Source of the DNA: JAMZMI01 sp964353015
GTDB taxonomy: Bacteria > Bacteroidota > Bacteroidia > Cytophagales > Cyclobacteriaceae
Length of the DNA: 64,000 nt
Assembly: GCA_964353015.1 (NCBI GenBank)
Contig: CAYGUA010000001.1
Location: forward strand, 62,001 to 126,000
Direction of reading: 5' to 3'
Shown here: one piece after another, positions 18,608-27,653 of the stretch
How positions within the stretch are numbered: position 1 is the first letter of the stretch
Layout: every line of letters begins with the position of its first letter
The notes under the pieces: model-generated
Told to the model about the DNA's origin: nothing
The model's database searches: none
The model's input: only the letters and a program-made list of their open reading frames with translations
Translations under genes and position numbers: made by a program

Positions 18608-18907
18608 TTATTTGTATTTCGTCCAATAAAAATTTCTAATAATAAAATATTTCTTACCAACCACTTTCAGTTCATCTTTATTCTCCAAAATAAGTTGTCC
18701 TTCCAGTTCCGATTCACGAGCTATTGAATAGATCAGACCTTTGTATGTGTCAGTTTCTTTGTCATAGCTAAAATCATACATTACTTTTTTTCCTACTATG
18801 TTCTCTTTGTCAGATTGAGCTCCTGTTTTTAAGCAAATCAAAGCGATTGCAACTCCTAGAAATACCCAAGCCATTGGATGTATTGATTTTTTAACTTTTT
18901 GATTCAT
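18608..18907 (-). CDS. small membrane-anchored protein at the end of the ABC efflux operon
   Basis: 99 residues. After a basic start there is one hydrophobic segment (MAWVFLGVAIALICL, about residues 12-26), which is either a membrane anchor or an uncleaved signal. The rest is a small soluble domain with alternating charged strands, including GKKVMYDFSYDKETDTYKG. I do not recognise a family. Its start is 11 bases after the stop of the ABC-2 permease gene on the same strand, so it is probably co-transcribed as the last gene of the TetR-controlled efflux operon. An accessory role is inferred only from position. Confidence 0.55.
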   Translation of the reverse strand: MNQKVKKSIHPMAWVFLGVAIALICLKTGAQSDKENIVGKKVMYDFSYDKETDTYKGLIYSIARESELEGQLILENKDELKVVGKKYFIIRNFYWTKYK

Positions 18908-18918
18908 TTCAATTCCTT

Positions 18919-20040
18919 CTAACTCGTTTTGCTATAATTAAGTACAGCCCATGTGTTAAAGAAAATAGCAAATCCGAGCATGGCGTAAATCTGAACTGTG
19001 ATATCTCTGACGCTGCTGCCTTTCATAACAATCATTCGGATGGCTTCAATGAAATAAGTGACTGGATTGAGTTGAGCCATTACTCTTGCCCAGATGGGCA
19101 TGCTATCTATGGAGGTAAAAAGTCCACTCATCAGAATGAAAATCATCATCAGAAAGAATGCCAGCGACATGGCTTGTTGCTGCGTTTGAGAATAAGTGGA
19201 AACCAACAGCCCCACTCCTACAATGGCTGTTAGGTAAAGCGCCAGATATCCATACAACAAAAGAATACTTCCTAAAGGAATGATTCCGTAGATAAGTCGC
19301 GCGACTATAAACAGTCCAATACTAAATACGAACATGCCGATTAGCCAAAATGGAATCAGCTTTCCAAGAATGAAAAGATGCTTTTTAATAGGCGTCACAT
19401 TGATCTGCTCGATGGTACCTACTTCCTTTTCCTTCACGATATTGAGGGCGCACATGTAGCCACCAATCATTGTGACCAATATCACGAGGATGCCCGGCAC
19501 CATAAAAAACTTATAATTCAATAAAGGATTGAAACGATTGATAGTCACAATATCGAGCATAGTTCCTTTCGATTTCTGTTGCTTATTACTCCACTCCTGT
19601 CTGATTTCCTGATTGAAATCGTTAATTACACGAGATAAATATCCACCACCGACTGAAGCTTTGGTACCATTGATCGCATTGATCGCAAGGAAAATGCTTT
19701 CATGATTTTCCCTAATCAGGTTTCGCTCAAAACCCTGCGGAATCTCTACAACCACATCCGCCGCATCGGACTCCAAATGCTCCATTCCTATTTTATAATC
19801 GTGGCTATAATCAACCAACACAAAATATCCGGAAGAAGCAATCTTAGTTACTAACTCAGTGGAATATGGAGATCGGTCATGATCGATGATAGCCACATTG
19901 ATGTTTTTGATTTCATAGTCGGCGGCCAATGGCAGTACCACGAGTTGTACGATTGGCAGGGCGAGGATCATACGCAAGAGTGTAGGATTTCGAAAAATCT
20001 GTTTGAACTCCTTCTCAAGTAGAAATATCAATGTGTTCAT
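18919..20040 (-). CDS. ABC-2 type permease (YbhR-like)
   Basis: 373 residues in the ABC-2 exporter permease layout: one membrane helix near residues 22-42, a large extracytoplasmic domain (about 45-170), then five helices from about residue 180 to the end. The ATPase coupling segment is visible as IVKEKEVGTIEQINVTPIK. It matches the YhhJ/YbhR/YbhS type of drug or small-molecule exporter permease. It overlaps the preceding permease gene by 4 bases. Together the two permeases would form the heterodimeric membrane channel of the exporter, powered by the two ATPases encoded upstream in the same operon. The substrate is unknown. Confidence 0.88.
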   Translation of the reverse strand: MNTLIFLLEKEFKQIFRNPTLLRMILALPIVQLVVLPLAADYEIKNINVAIIDHDRSPYSTELVTKIASSGYFVLVDYSHDYKIGMEHLESDAADVVVEIPQGFERNLIRENHESIFLAINAINGTKASVGGGYLSRVINDFNQEIRQEWSNKQQKSKGTMLDIVTINRFNPLLNYKFFMVPGILVILVTMIGGYMCALNIVKEKEVGTIEQINVTPIKKHLFILGKLIPFWLIGMFVFSIGLFIVARLIYGIIPLGSILLLYGYLALYLTAIVGVGLLVSTYSQTQQQAMSLAFFLMMIFILMSGLFTSIDSMPIWARVMAQLNPVTYFIEAIRMIVMKGSSVRDITVQIYAMLGFAIFFNTWAVLNYSKTS

Positions 20041-21140
20041 GCCAAACGAATTTTAAATTGTCGGATACTTACAGTGAGTAAAAAAGCGGTCATACCAAAG
20101 AGAATCAGACTTTCTTTCCAGATGGCGCCAATTCCCAAGCCTTTGATCATTACGTCTTTCACGATGATATAATACCATTTCGATGGGATGATATTGGCAA
20201 TGACCTGAAGTGGCATGGGCATGTTTTCCAATGGAAATAAAAAGCCTGTAAAAAACATAGTGGGAAGTAACATTCCCATCAGAGATATAAGCATAGCCGT
20301 CTGCTGAGAATCCGTGGAATTTGAGATCAAGAGCCCCAAAGACAGAGCGGTGAAGATGAACAAAATGCTCACTCCAATAAGTAAAGGCAAGCTCCCAACA
20401 ATGGGCATATCAAGCAGAAATACGCTAAGCAACAAAATGACAATAAGATTGATAATAGACAGAATGAGGTAAGGCACCAATTTGGCCAGGATCACCATAT
20501 AGGGACTAAATGGAGACACCAATAGGATTTCCATGGTACCATTCTCTTTCTCCTTCACAATAGAAACTGAGGTCATCAGGACGCAAATGAGTAATAAAAC
20601 CAGAGCCATCACTCCTGGCACAAAGTTCGTCGTGCCTTTGAGCTCAGGATTGTAGATGTTTCGGGTAACAAGATCAATCTGCATATTTGGTTTGCTAGTT
20701 CCTTGACTTTGCTGAAAGTCTAATAAAATAGCGGATGCATAATTGGATAGCGCAGTGGCCGTATTTGGATCAGAAGCATCAGCAATCAACTGGACTTGTG
20801 CATATTTTTGGTGCATGAGATCATGCTCAAAATTTTGAGGAAAGACCAAAGCCATTTTCACCTTTCCTTTTTTGAAAGCAGACTCAATTTCCAAATGGCT
20901 CATGAGCGACTCTTCAATTTTGAAATGTACGCTGGCTCTGAATTTTTCAATGATCTGCTGCGTCGTGGCATCTTTTGAATAATCACAGATGACTATTCTG
21001 GAATCCTTAATCTCGTTGGTAAGCGCAAATCCAAAAAGCAAAATTTGTGCGATGGGCAACCCAAAGAGCAACAACAAGGTTTTTTGGTCTCTGAAGACGT
21101 GTTGAAATTCCTTTTTGATAAAAGTGAGTAATTGTTTCAT
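20037..21140 (-). CDS. ABC-2 type permease (YbhS-like)
   Basis: 367 residues with the same architecture as its neighbour: an N-terminal helix (KTLLLLFGLPIAQILLFGF), a periplasmic domain of about 130 residues, and a C-terminal block of five helices. The coupling segment is IVKEKENGTMEILLVSPF, close to that of the second permease, so the pair probably arose by duplication. The stop overlaps the next start (ATGA), and only one base separates its start from the upstream ATPase stop. This tight packing supports one complex made from all operon products. Confidence 0.88.
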   Translation of the reverse strand: MKQLLTFIKKEFQHVFRDQKTLLLLFGLPIAQILLFGFALTNEIKDSRIVICDYSKDATTQQIIEKFRASVHFKIEESLMSHLEIESAFKKGKVKMALVFPQNFEHDLMHQKYAQVQLIADASDPNTATALSNYASAILLDFQQSQGTSKPNMQIDLVTRNIYNPELKGTTNFVPGVMALVLLLICVLMTSVSIVKEKENGTMEILLVSPFSPYMVILAKLVPYLILSIINLIVILLLSVFLLDMPIVGSLPLLIGVSILFIFTALSLGLLISNSTDSQQTAMLISLMGMLLPTMFFTGFLFPLENMPMPLQVIANIIPSKWYYIIVKDVMIKGLGIGAIWKESLILFGMTAFLLTVSIRQFKIRLA

Positions 21141-21141
21141 A

Positions 21142-21888
21142 TCAGTCTGCTTTTCGCTGTGCGCCTCTGGCTAATTCATAAAAAACCTCATCCATGGAAG
21201 TAGCACTGTGGCTTTTCTTCAAATTGGCTGGCGTATCCAGCGCCTTGACATAGCCATCTACCATCATGGAGATGCGATTGCAATATTCTGCTTCATCCAT
21301 ATAATGTGTGGTCACAAATACGGTGATTCCATTGTCGGATGCTTCATAGATCAAATCCCAGAATTGTCTTCTGGTAACCGGATCCACACCTCCGGTAGGC
21401 TCATCGAGAAAGACGATTTTAGGATTGTGAAAGATGGCTACTGAGAAAGCGAGTTTCTGTTTCCAGCCCAAGGGAAGACTTCCCACCAAAGCGTCTTTGT
21501 CTTTCTCCAGCTGCAACTTCTCCAGCAAATGTTTGGTACGCGCCTTTATATCTTTTCTGGAAATACCGTAAATCCCTCCAAAGAATCGAACGTTTTCTTC
21601 CACAGTGAGATCTTCATAAAGGGAGAATTTCTGACTCATATAGCCAATATTGGCTTTGATCTTTTCTGTTTCCCGATATACATCAAATCCTGCCACAGTG
21701 GCTTGGCCTGAAGAAGGAATTGATAATCCGCAGAGCATGCGCATGGCGGTCGTTTTCCCTGCACCATTGGCACCTAAAAAACCAAAGATTTCCCCTTTGT
21801 AAACATCCAAGGTGATTTCATTGGTGGCGATGAAATCACCAAATCGCTTCGTGAGTTTATTCGTTATTATTACTTTTTCTTCGGTCAT
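21142..21888 (-). CDS. ABC transporter ATP-binding protein (YbhF C-half-like)
   Basis: 248 residues, a complete nucleotide-binding domain: Walker A GANGAGKTT, signature region SLPLGWKQKLAF in place of LSGGQ, Walker B IVFLDEPTGGVD, and switch His in TTHYMDEAE. The LPLGWKQ signature is typical for the second half of YbhF-type ATPases. Here the two halves that are fused in E. coli YbhF are encoded as separate genes. The start is 2 bases after the stop of the other ATPase. The pair should form an asymmetric dimer driving the two permeases. Confidence 0.9.
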   Translation of the reverse strand: MTEEKVIITNKLTKRFGDFIATNEITLDVYKGEIFGFLGANGAGKTTAMRMLCGLSIPSSGQATVAGFDVYRETEKIKANIGYMSQKFSLYEDLTVEENVRFFGGIYGISRKDIKARTKHLLEKLQLEKDKDALVGSLPLGWKQKLAFSVAIFHNPKIVFLDEPTGGVDPVTRRQFWDLIYEASDNGITVFVTTHYMDEAEYCNRISMMVDGYVKALDTPANLKKSHSATSMDEVFYELARGAQRKAD

Positions 21889-21890
21889 GG

Positions 21891-22796
21891 CTACATCAGG
21901 TTAATGAAACAGTCCTCAATCGTGGGCTCGATGCTTTCAAAGGTCACATCATTCATAGACAAGCTGTTGAGGAGTTCCTCCTTCAATTTGATATTGTCAT
22001 CCCGTAGGGTCAAATGGTGCACATTACCAAATGCATTTGAGCTATCTACCAACGCACTTACTCGTAATTTTTTAAGCAAATGGCCCATATCATTGGCGCT
22101 CACGGCGAACAGCTTTTTAGGAAATTCTTTGATGATTTTTTCGGGTGTATTTACCGAGAGGATTTTACCCTCCTGAATCAATGCAATCTTTTCACACAGA
22201 CTTGCTTCATCCATGTAAGGTGTTGATACCATGATGGTTATACCTTGCGCTTTCAATCGTTTAAGCATTTCCCAAAATTCCTTTCTAGAGACGGCATCCA
22301 CTCCTGTTGTGGGTTCATCGAGAAACAAAACTGTAGGTCGGTGGATTAGTGCACAGCACAGCGCCAATTTTTGTTTCATTCCACCCGATAGCTTGCCAGC
22401 TCTTCGATTTTTGAATGGCTCAATCTGAACATAGATTTCCTTGATCAGGTCATAGTTTGCTTCAATAGAAGTGTGAAAAATATTGGCGAAAAAACTCAGG
22501 TTTTCCAATACGGTAAGGTCCTGATACAATGAAAACTTACCCGGCATGTAGCCGATTTTGCTTCTGATGGTTTTATAGTCTTTCACCACATCATAGCCAT
22601 TGACTACTGCCTTCCCTTGATCAGCGAGCAATAGTGTCGTGAGAATCCTAAAAAGTGTGGATTTACCTGCTCCATCAGGGCCAATCAGGCCAAAAAGCTC
22701 TCCTTCTTCTACTTCCAGTGAAATATCCTGTACGGCAGGTTTTTCCTCTTTGCCGTACTTCTTACTAATCCCTTCCAGAATAACATCTTTCATCAA
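21891..22796 (-). CDS. ABC transporter ATP-binding protein (YbhF N-half-like)
   Basis: 301 residues. Walker A GPDGAGKST, a canonical signature LSGGMKQKL and Walker B VLFLDEPTTGVD are present. The switch histidine is replaced: the sequence reads STPYMDEAS where the partner has TTHYMDEAE. The site built on this switch loop should therefore hydrolyse ATP poorly, leaving one active site in the heterodimer (inference from ABC mechanism). A C-terminal extension of about 70 residues follows the ATPase core. The gene starts 7 bases after the adaptor gene's stop, consistent with an adaptor-ATPase-ATPase-permease-permease operon. Confidence 0.9.
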   Translation of the reverse strand: MMKDVILEGISKKYGKEEKPAVQDISLEVEEGELFGLIGPDGAGKSTLFRILTTLLLADQGKAVVNGYDVVKDYKTIRSKIGYMPGKFSLYQDLTVLENLSFFANIFHTSIEANYDLIKEIYVQIEPFKNRRAGKLSGGMKQKLALCCALIHRPTVLFLDEPTTGVDAVSRKEFWEMLKRLKAQGITIMVSTPYMDEASLCEKIALIQEGKILSVNTPEKIIKEFPKKLFAVSANDMGHLLKKLRVSALVDSSNAFGNVHHLTLRDDNIKLKEELLNSLSMNDVTFESIEPTIEDCFINLM

Positions 22797-22803
22797 CGTG
22801 TCT

Positions 22804-23700
22804 TTAAAAGGTCACTTCGCCATACATCCCAATCTTATAATCACCTGCATTCTGCACACGGATCTTGATGGCGTATACTTTATTGGCTCGTTCATCTTTG
22901 GTTTGAACCGTTTTCGGAGTGAATTCCGCCTTATCGCTGATCCAGTAAATGGTGCCTTCAGATTCCTTGTAGCTGCCATCTCCATCATCCGTAGATACTT
23001 TCACCTGCTGATTCAATTCGATTTGTGGCAGCTGATTACCAGTGATATATGCCTTCAGGGTCATGTTTGTCATATCCGCAACTTTATAAAGCGGCATGCC
23101 TCTGGCTACTTGCTCAAAAGGCTCAACATAAGTCATCAGGATCGTGCCCGCCACTTTATTGATCAACAGGCTTTTTTTGATCTGATCGTCAATCTGCTCT
23201 ATCTGAACCTTGAGAGGACCTATTTCCTGATTCAAACTTTCAGTATTCGTATTCAGAGTAGACTTAGTTGCTCTGATATTGGCTTTGATAATGGAGATTT
23301 GTGCGTTCAGGTCATCTAGTTGCTTGGGTGTTGCAGCATCTGATTTTAATAGATTATTGATTCTAACCTGCTCTTTTTCAGTAGATTTCAGTTGTTCGTT
23401 TAAAGCTGAAAGCTGTACGGAAATATCAGGCTTACGACTCAGCACGGCAGCTATCTGCGCTTTCAACTGTTTTTTAGAAAGGTGCAATTGCGTCGTATCG
23501 ATAGTACCGACGAGAACACCTTGTTCTATCATTTGACCTTCCTCCGCTGTAAAGGTCAAAAGGGTTCCGTTGGCTTCCGCAGAGATGATGGTTTCATCTG
23601 CTTCAAAAGATCCTGTGGCATCATAAGAATGATTGGTATTACTGCAAGCGTTTAACAATGTCGCGCTGATGATGATAAGTAAGTATAAGGACTTGTTCAT
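22804..23700 (-). CDS. HlyD-family periplasmic adaptor lipoprotein (YbhG-like)
   Basis: 298 residues beginning with a lipoprotein signal (lipobox LLNAC at about residue 19). The split biotinyl/lipoyl-like halves flank a long alpha-helical hairpin (about residues 70-155, rich in Gln, Leu and Lys), followed by the beta-barrel part (MTLKAYITGNQLPQIEL). This is the usual layout of membrane fusion proteins that join an inner membrane ABC exporter to TolC. It lies between the TolC gene (16 bases upstream) and the ATPases. E. coli ybhG-ybhF-ybhS-ybhR, controlled by the TetR-type CecR, has the same logic. Confidence 0.88.
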   Translation of the reverse strand: MNKSLYLLIIISATLLNACSNTNHSYDATGSFEADETIISAEANGTLLTFTAEEGQMIEQGVLVGTIDTTQLHLSKKQLKAQIAAVLSRKPDISVQLSALNEQLKSTEKEQVRINNLLKSDAATPKQLDDLNAQISIIKANIRATKSTLNTNTESLNQEIGPLKVQIEQIDDQIKKSLLINKVAGTILMTYVEPFEQVARGMPLYKVADMTNMTLKAYITGNQLPQIELNQQVKVSTDDGDGSYKESEGTIYWISDKAEFTPKTVQTKDERANKVYAIKIRVQNAGDYKIGMYGEVTF

Positions 23701-23715
23701 TTTATTAGATATTTA

Positions 23716-24990
23716 TCAGTTACCAGAAGTGAGTTTATAGTTGTTTTGAATTTTAAGGCGCTCTATTTCGTGGAGAACCTTTTTCTCTCTTGCTAATGAA
23801 GCTGCTATCACAGCTGATTTATAATCATTGGAAGTAATGACCCCATTTTCCAGTTGGTCTTTGGAAGTATTGACGATACGGTCTCTCAGGTCAATTATTT
23901 TTTGATCCTGCATGATTAAATCATCCGTTTTTTCGAGCTCTGTGAGCAGGATTGTCATGGATAAATTGGTGTTAAAAAGGAAAGCCTCCTTTTCCACTTT
24001 GATCATGTCCTGATTGGTGGAATAGATTTGTTTTTGATTTGTGGCTGTATAATAATTCGATAATCTCCAGGACAGGCGCAGGCCACCAATGTAATAAGGC
24101 TGAAGGTCATTACTCAAAAAGTTGAGCGCGGGTCTTCCGAATCCACTTTGCAGAAACAAACTAAACTTTGGTAGGTTGCTCTTACTCAAAAGCTCACTTT
24201 GAAGTTGCTGGGATTGGATTCTGCTATTGAAAAAATTAAGTTCGGGACGATTGATAGTAGCTGTCTGACTAAGGAATTGCGGTGTTATCAGAGAAATGGA
24301 TTCATTCACTTCTTCGCCGATGAACATACTCAGCATTTTTAGGTAAGACTTAATAGCTGCTCGCTGCTCTATTAATTTTTGTTCCAATGAAAGGAGTTCG
24401 GCCATAAGCACATCTTCATTGCTCTGCAGCGAAATACCATATTTTACCGCGGCTTGAATACGTTCCAGACCTGCTTCCAGATCATTTTTGGTTAAGGTTG
24501 TTTGTTTCTGTTGTGCCTGAAGAAGCAGGACACCAAAATACAAATCGCTTACCCTCTCTTTGATTTTATAAAGCTGCATTTCCACATCCAAGCGATTGAG
24601 TTCGTTGCTCGTTTTAATGATTTTTTTCTGTTGATTGATGACTGCCAGATCTGTCAATGGTTGTATGATCTCCCCATAGATTTTATATTGATCTTTACTG
24701 AGTGGAGTTACTCCTGGCGCACCGCCTGGTAAAGCGGTTACAGCTGATTGATAACTTGCCTGACCAGATAATGTGATCTGGGGGAGTTTCCCTTTTTGGG
24801 CGTTTTCAAGTGAATATTCGTTGGCTTTGTCCAATAACTGATATTGTTGAATGATCGGGTAATTGCGATCCGCCATGGCTAAACAACTATCCAGACTGAG
24901 CGTAATTTCTTGCCCAACACCTACATAGCAGTACAAAGAAAAAAATAGCAGCAGCACTGCTCTCTTAGTTTTTGTTTTTGTAGTTGACAT
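23716..24990 (-). CDS. TolC-family outer membrane efflux protein
   Basis: 424 residues with a basic N-terminus and signal peptide (LLLFFSLYCYVGVGQ, ending near residue 28), then two repeats of long amphipathic helices and short strands as in outer membrane efflux proteins. Recognisable are the start of the first repeat (LSLDSCLAMADRNYPIIQQ) and the Asn/Tyr-containing second repeat. It should provide the outer membrane exit duct for the ABC exporter encoded downstream. It is the first structural gene of the operon, 52 bases after the tetR stop, and that gap contains a copy of the putative TetR operator. Confidence 0.88.
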   Translation of the reverse strand: MSTTKTKTKRAVLLLFFSLYCYVGVGQEITLSLDSCLAMADRNYPIIQQYQLLDKANEYSLENAQKGKLPQITLSGQASYQSAVTALPGGAPGVTPLSKDQYKIYGEIIQPLTDLAVINQQKKIIKTSNELNRLDVEMQLYKIKERVSDLYFGVLLLQAQQKQTTLTKNDLEAGLERIQAAVKYGISLQSNEDVLMAELLSLEQKLIEQRAAIKSYLKMLSMFIGEEVNESISLITPQFLSQTATINRPELNFFNSRIQSQQLQSELLSKSNLPKFSLFLQSGFGRPALNFLSNDLQPYYIGGLRLSWRLSNYYTATNQKQIYSTNQDMIKVEKEAFLFNTNLSMTILLTELEKTDDLIMQDQKIIDLRDRIVNTSKDQLENGVITSNDYKSAVIAASLAREKKVLHEIERLKIQNNYKLTSGN

Positions 24991-25009
24991 ATTGATTTAT
25001 AATATTGTT

Positions 25010-25025
25010 TTAAACATTTGATTAA
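25010..25025. promoter_or_regulatory. putative TetR operator before the tolC-ABC operon
   Basis: TTAAACATTTGATTAA lies 20 bp upstream of the tolC start and differs by one base from the perfect palindrome TTAAACATTTGTTTAA in front of tetR (25702-25717). Finding near-identical palindromes in exactly these two places suggests the TetR-family protein binds both and controls its own gene and the efflux genes. Confidence 0.6.
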
Positions 25026-25042
25026 CATACAGGCAAATTTTT

Positions 25043-25648
25043 TTACCCTAACATATTCATGATCCAAATTGGGATCAACTTCTTTCGTTCTTGCATGAGG
25101 TTATTGTAATGTTCTTGTTCGATACCTGTCAATGACATCAATATTGGTTTTGCTACAAAAGGAAACACCATTAAACTCATCAAATTCATAAAAATATGTA
25201 GCGGATTAATCTTCTCTATCTTGTCCTGACCCACTTTTTCTATCAACTGTAAGAAAAAAATTGAATCTTTGATTTGAGACTTTGCAGCCAATTCGTGGAC
25301 AAATTTCTCAGGATTAGCCTGGAGTTCATTCATAATAAACAATGGCATATTTGGCTGTCCAATGAGCATGTCAATATATCCAGAAGCAATCTGATCTAAC
25401 TTAGTTTCGAATGAAGTTGATGCATCGAACATTGATTTAAGGATATTCGAAAAGAACCCCTGCATGCTTTCCATCATGATTTCATGAAACAACTTTTCCT
25501 TACTTCTAAAATAATAATTGACCAGCGCCAGATTAATTCCTGCGTGATCAGCTATGTCCCGCGTCTTGGTAGCAGCGTATCCTTTTTGCATGAATATGAT
25601 ACGGGCGGCTGATTTTATCTTCTCTTCTGTCGACTTATCTAGGCTCAT
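25043..25648 (-). CDS. TetR-family transcriptional regulator of the efflux operon
   Basis: 201 residues. The N-terminal helix-turn-helix reads AARIIFMQKGYAATKTRDIA followed by HAGINLALVNYYFRSKEKLF (about residues 13-53), a classic TetR pattern. The rest is a helical ligand-binding and dimerisation domain. It is encoded directly upstream of the TolC/HlyD/ABC genes, like CecR with ybhGFSR in E. coli. Matching palindromes upstream of this gene and of tolC support autoregulation and repression of the exporter until a ligand binds. The ligand is unknown. Confidence 0.88.
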   Translation of the reverse strand: MSLDKSTEEKIKSAARIIFMQKGYAATKTRDIADHAGINLALVNYYFRSKEKLFHEIMMESMQGFFSNILKSMFDASTSFETKLDQIASGYIDMLIGQPNMPLFIMNELQANPEKFVHELAAKSQIKDSIFFLQLIEKVGQDKIEKINPLHIFMNLMSLMVFPFVAKPILMSLTGIEQEHYNNLMQERKKLIPIWIMNMLG

Positions 25649-25701
25649 AGGAAACTAATTCGATGCAAATAAAACAATAAACTATTATTTAAACAATAGA
25701 T

Positions 25702-25717
25702 TTAAACATTTGTTTAA
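25702..25717. promoter_or_regulatory. putative TetR autoregulatory operator
   Basis: Perfect inverted repeat TTAAACA-TT-TGTTTAA, 54 bp upstream of the tetR start. Partial copies flank it: TTTAAACA at 25688-25695 and TTAAAC at 25722-25727, giving a cluster of half-sites. It matches the tolC-side palindrome at 25010-25025 at 15 of 16 positions. Confidence 0.6.
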
Positions 25718-25791
25718 TTTATTAAACTATTACTACCCCACATTAAAGTGTTTGGCTTTACTAAAACCATAATATTCAAGACCTTAAGCAA

Positions 25792-26679
25792 CTATTTCAG
25801 ATTCACTTTGAAAAACTCCACTGTTCTATTCCATGCCAAATCGGCAGCAGGTTTGTCATATCTCCCTGTTGTATCGTTGTGAAAACCATGATTAACATCT
25901 GGATAGATATGGGCAGTATAAGTCTTTTTATTTGCTTTGAGTGCTTCTTCATAAGCTGGCCATCCTTCATTGACACGTGTATCAAGTGCTGCAAAATGTA
26001 ATAATAAATGCGCAGAAATTTCTTTGGTTTCTTCGGCTGATGGCTGTCCACCATAGAAAGGAACGGCAGCTGCTAAATCTGGAATATTTACCGCCATCAT
26101 ATTTGAAATCCATCCACCAAAACAAAATCCTACCACTCCCACTTGCCCAGTGCAATCAGGATGATTTTTGAGATATTCAAAGGCTGCCATAAAATCCTGC
26201 AACATTTCATTTCGATCACGCTGGCTTTGCATTTTGCGACCATCATCATCATTGCCAGGATAACCGCCAAGAGGCGTCAAGGCATCAGGTGAAATAGAAA
26301 TAAATCCTGCTAATGCCGCTCTCCTACCCACATCAGCTATATGTGGATTCAAACCACGATTTTCATGCACAACAACAATACCTGGCAGTTTACCAACTAC
26401 GTCGATCGGTTTTGATAATTGGGCTTTGATGGAGCCACCTCCTTTGGGAGAATCGTAATTAATATATGAGGTATTGAGTCGAGGATCATCCTCCCGAATT
26501 TGAATATTATCCTGATAATTAGGTGAAATGAAACTTAGTAGCGAAGTTATTGTAACACCCCCCACAGCATACAAAGAGAGTTTTTCGATAAATTGACGCC
26601 TTTCTATGCGGTTGTGGGCATAGTCATCATATAGGTCAAATACTTCCTGATTGACATCTTGCTTTCTTATATTTTTCAT
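25792..26679 (-). CDS. dienelactone hydrolase family protein with twin-arginine-like signal
   Basis: The frame opens at 26703, but the ATG at 26679 (MKNIRKQDVNQ) looks like the natural start (295 aa). Near residue 25-50 an RRQFIEK motif precedes a hydrophobic stretch, a Tat-like signal commonly found in this subgroup. The alpha/beta-hydrolase core (LPGIVVVHENRGL) has the dienelactone hydrolase triad in view: Cys in VVGFCFGG (codon 26122-26124), Asp in AALDTRV and His in DVNHGFHND. Dienelactone hydrolases open lactone rings or cleave other esters; the true substrate of these exported forms is unknown. It is a single gene, with no sign of aromatic-degradation neighbours. Confidence 0.87.
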   Translation of the reverse strand: MKNIRKQDVNQEVFDLYDDYAHNRIERRQFIEKLSLYAVGGVTITSLLSFISPNYQDNIQIREDDPRLNTSYINYDSPKGGGSIKAQLSKPIDVVGKLPGIVVVHENRGLNPHIADVGRRAALAGFISISPDALTPLGGYPGNDDDGRKMQSQRDRNEMLQDFMAAFEYLKNHPDCTGQVGVVGFCFGGWISNMMAVNIPDLAAAVPFYGGQPSAEETKEISAHLLLHFAALDTRVNEGWPAYEEALKANKKTYTAHIYPDVNHGFHNDTTGRYDKPAADLAWNRTVEFFKVNLK

Positions 26680-26930
26680 AGGATCATTTTGAAAATGGAA
26701 CAATGAAGTTAAATAGCATTTCTGATGAATATGTGAATAACCTCTTCTATTAACACTTCATTCAGTCATCATAGATGAAACTCATAAATAGGTAAAGGGA
26801 AAGTCGTCACGTTGATTTCTTCGGTTTTAGCAATCAAGGAATCATGCTAATAATGTTGTGTACAAAGACTAAATCCCTTTTATCTTAAAATTTTATTAAC
26901 TTCATTGACACAATCTTAACCCCAATTAAT

Positions 26931-27347
26931 ATGAATGCATCAACTCGAATGATGGCCACTCTTGTAGGTTTTGTGGTCTTTTTCCTATTGGGCTGGCTAC
27001 TTTATGGCATGCTGCTCATGGATTTTTTCTCAAGTAATGCCGGTTCGGCTATCGGCGTATCACGCTCTGAATCAGAAATGGTTTGGTGGGCTCTTATCGG
27101 CGGAAACGTGCTGCAAGCTTATTTCCTTGTTTACGTCTTTGACAAAATGAATAATGTAAAGAGCTTCATGGCAGGATTAAAAGCTGGTGCTGTAATCGGC
27201 CTGATCCTAGGGTTAGGTTTTAATCTGACGATGTATGGCACTACAAACATGATGAATCTTACAGGTACGTTGGTTGATCCACTGGTTAGTATGGTCATGA
27301 TGGGAATTACAGGAGGTGCCATAGGTATGGTAATGGGTCGGAAATAA
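26931..27347 (+). CDS. small four-helix membrane protein
   Basis: 138 residues with four hydrophobic segments (about 9-31, 49-70, 80-102 and 112-135), the last two rich in Gly and Met. The first helix ends with GWLLYGMLLMDFF, a pattern seen in uncharacterised DUF1761-like membrane proteins, but I am not sure of the family. It stands alone between a divergent hydrolase gene and its own strong terminator, so it is probably monocistronic. No function can be assigned. Confidence 0.65.
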   Translation: MNASTRMMATLVGFVVFFLLGWLLYGMLLMDFFSSNAGSAIGVSRSESEMVWWALIGGNVLQAYFLVYVFDKMNNVKSFMAGLKAGAVIGLILGLGFNLTMYGTTNMMNLTGTLVDPLVSMVMMGITGGAIGMVMGRK

Positions 27348-27367
27348 GCTCCAACCTATTTAAATCA

Positions 27368-27404
27368 AAAAAGCCATCATATTTTAATCATATGATGGCT
27401 TTTT
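27368..27404 (+). terminator. Rho-independent terminator
   Basis: A 15-bp perfect stem (27368-27382 with 27390-27404), core GCCATCATAT, loop TTTAATC, and T5 on the right. It lies 20 bp after the stop of the small membrane protein gene. Confidence 0.85.
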
Positions 27405-27653
27405 CCTTTTAAAACAAAGTGTAAAATTCAATCGCATACAATTATCAATTATTGACAAATAATTAACAAGGGTTGAGCAATGAAAGTATTTTTTCTTTTG
27501 AAGAATATGAAAACGAACTTCTCTATATCAATTAACCCCTTTAATATATAGGCTTTCGGTCAGTCATCGTCAGTTTCCTACCTATAATCGAATTGAACCG
27601 CTTCATTTCCAAATTGATAATGAAATTTATGTATTCATTAAAAAACAAGACAG
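27405..27653 (+). promoter_or_regulatory. leader region of the LruC lipoprotein gene
   Basis: About 250 bp of AT-rich DNA between the terminator and the LruC-domain gene. It contains several overlapping TAATTA/CAATTA palindromic words near 27435-27470. I see no gene and no clear promoter match; transcription of the downstream gene should start here. Confidence 0.3.
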
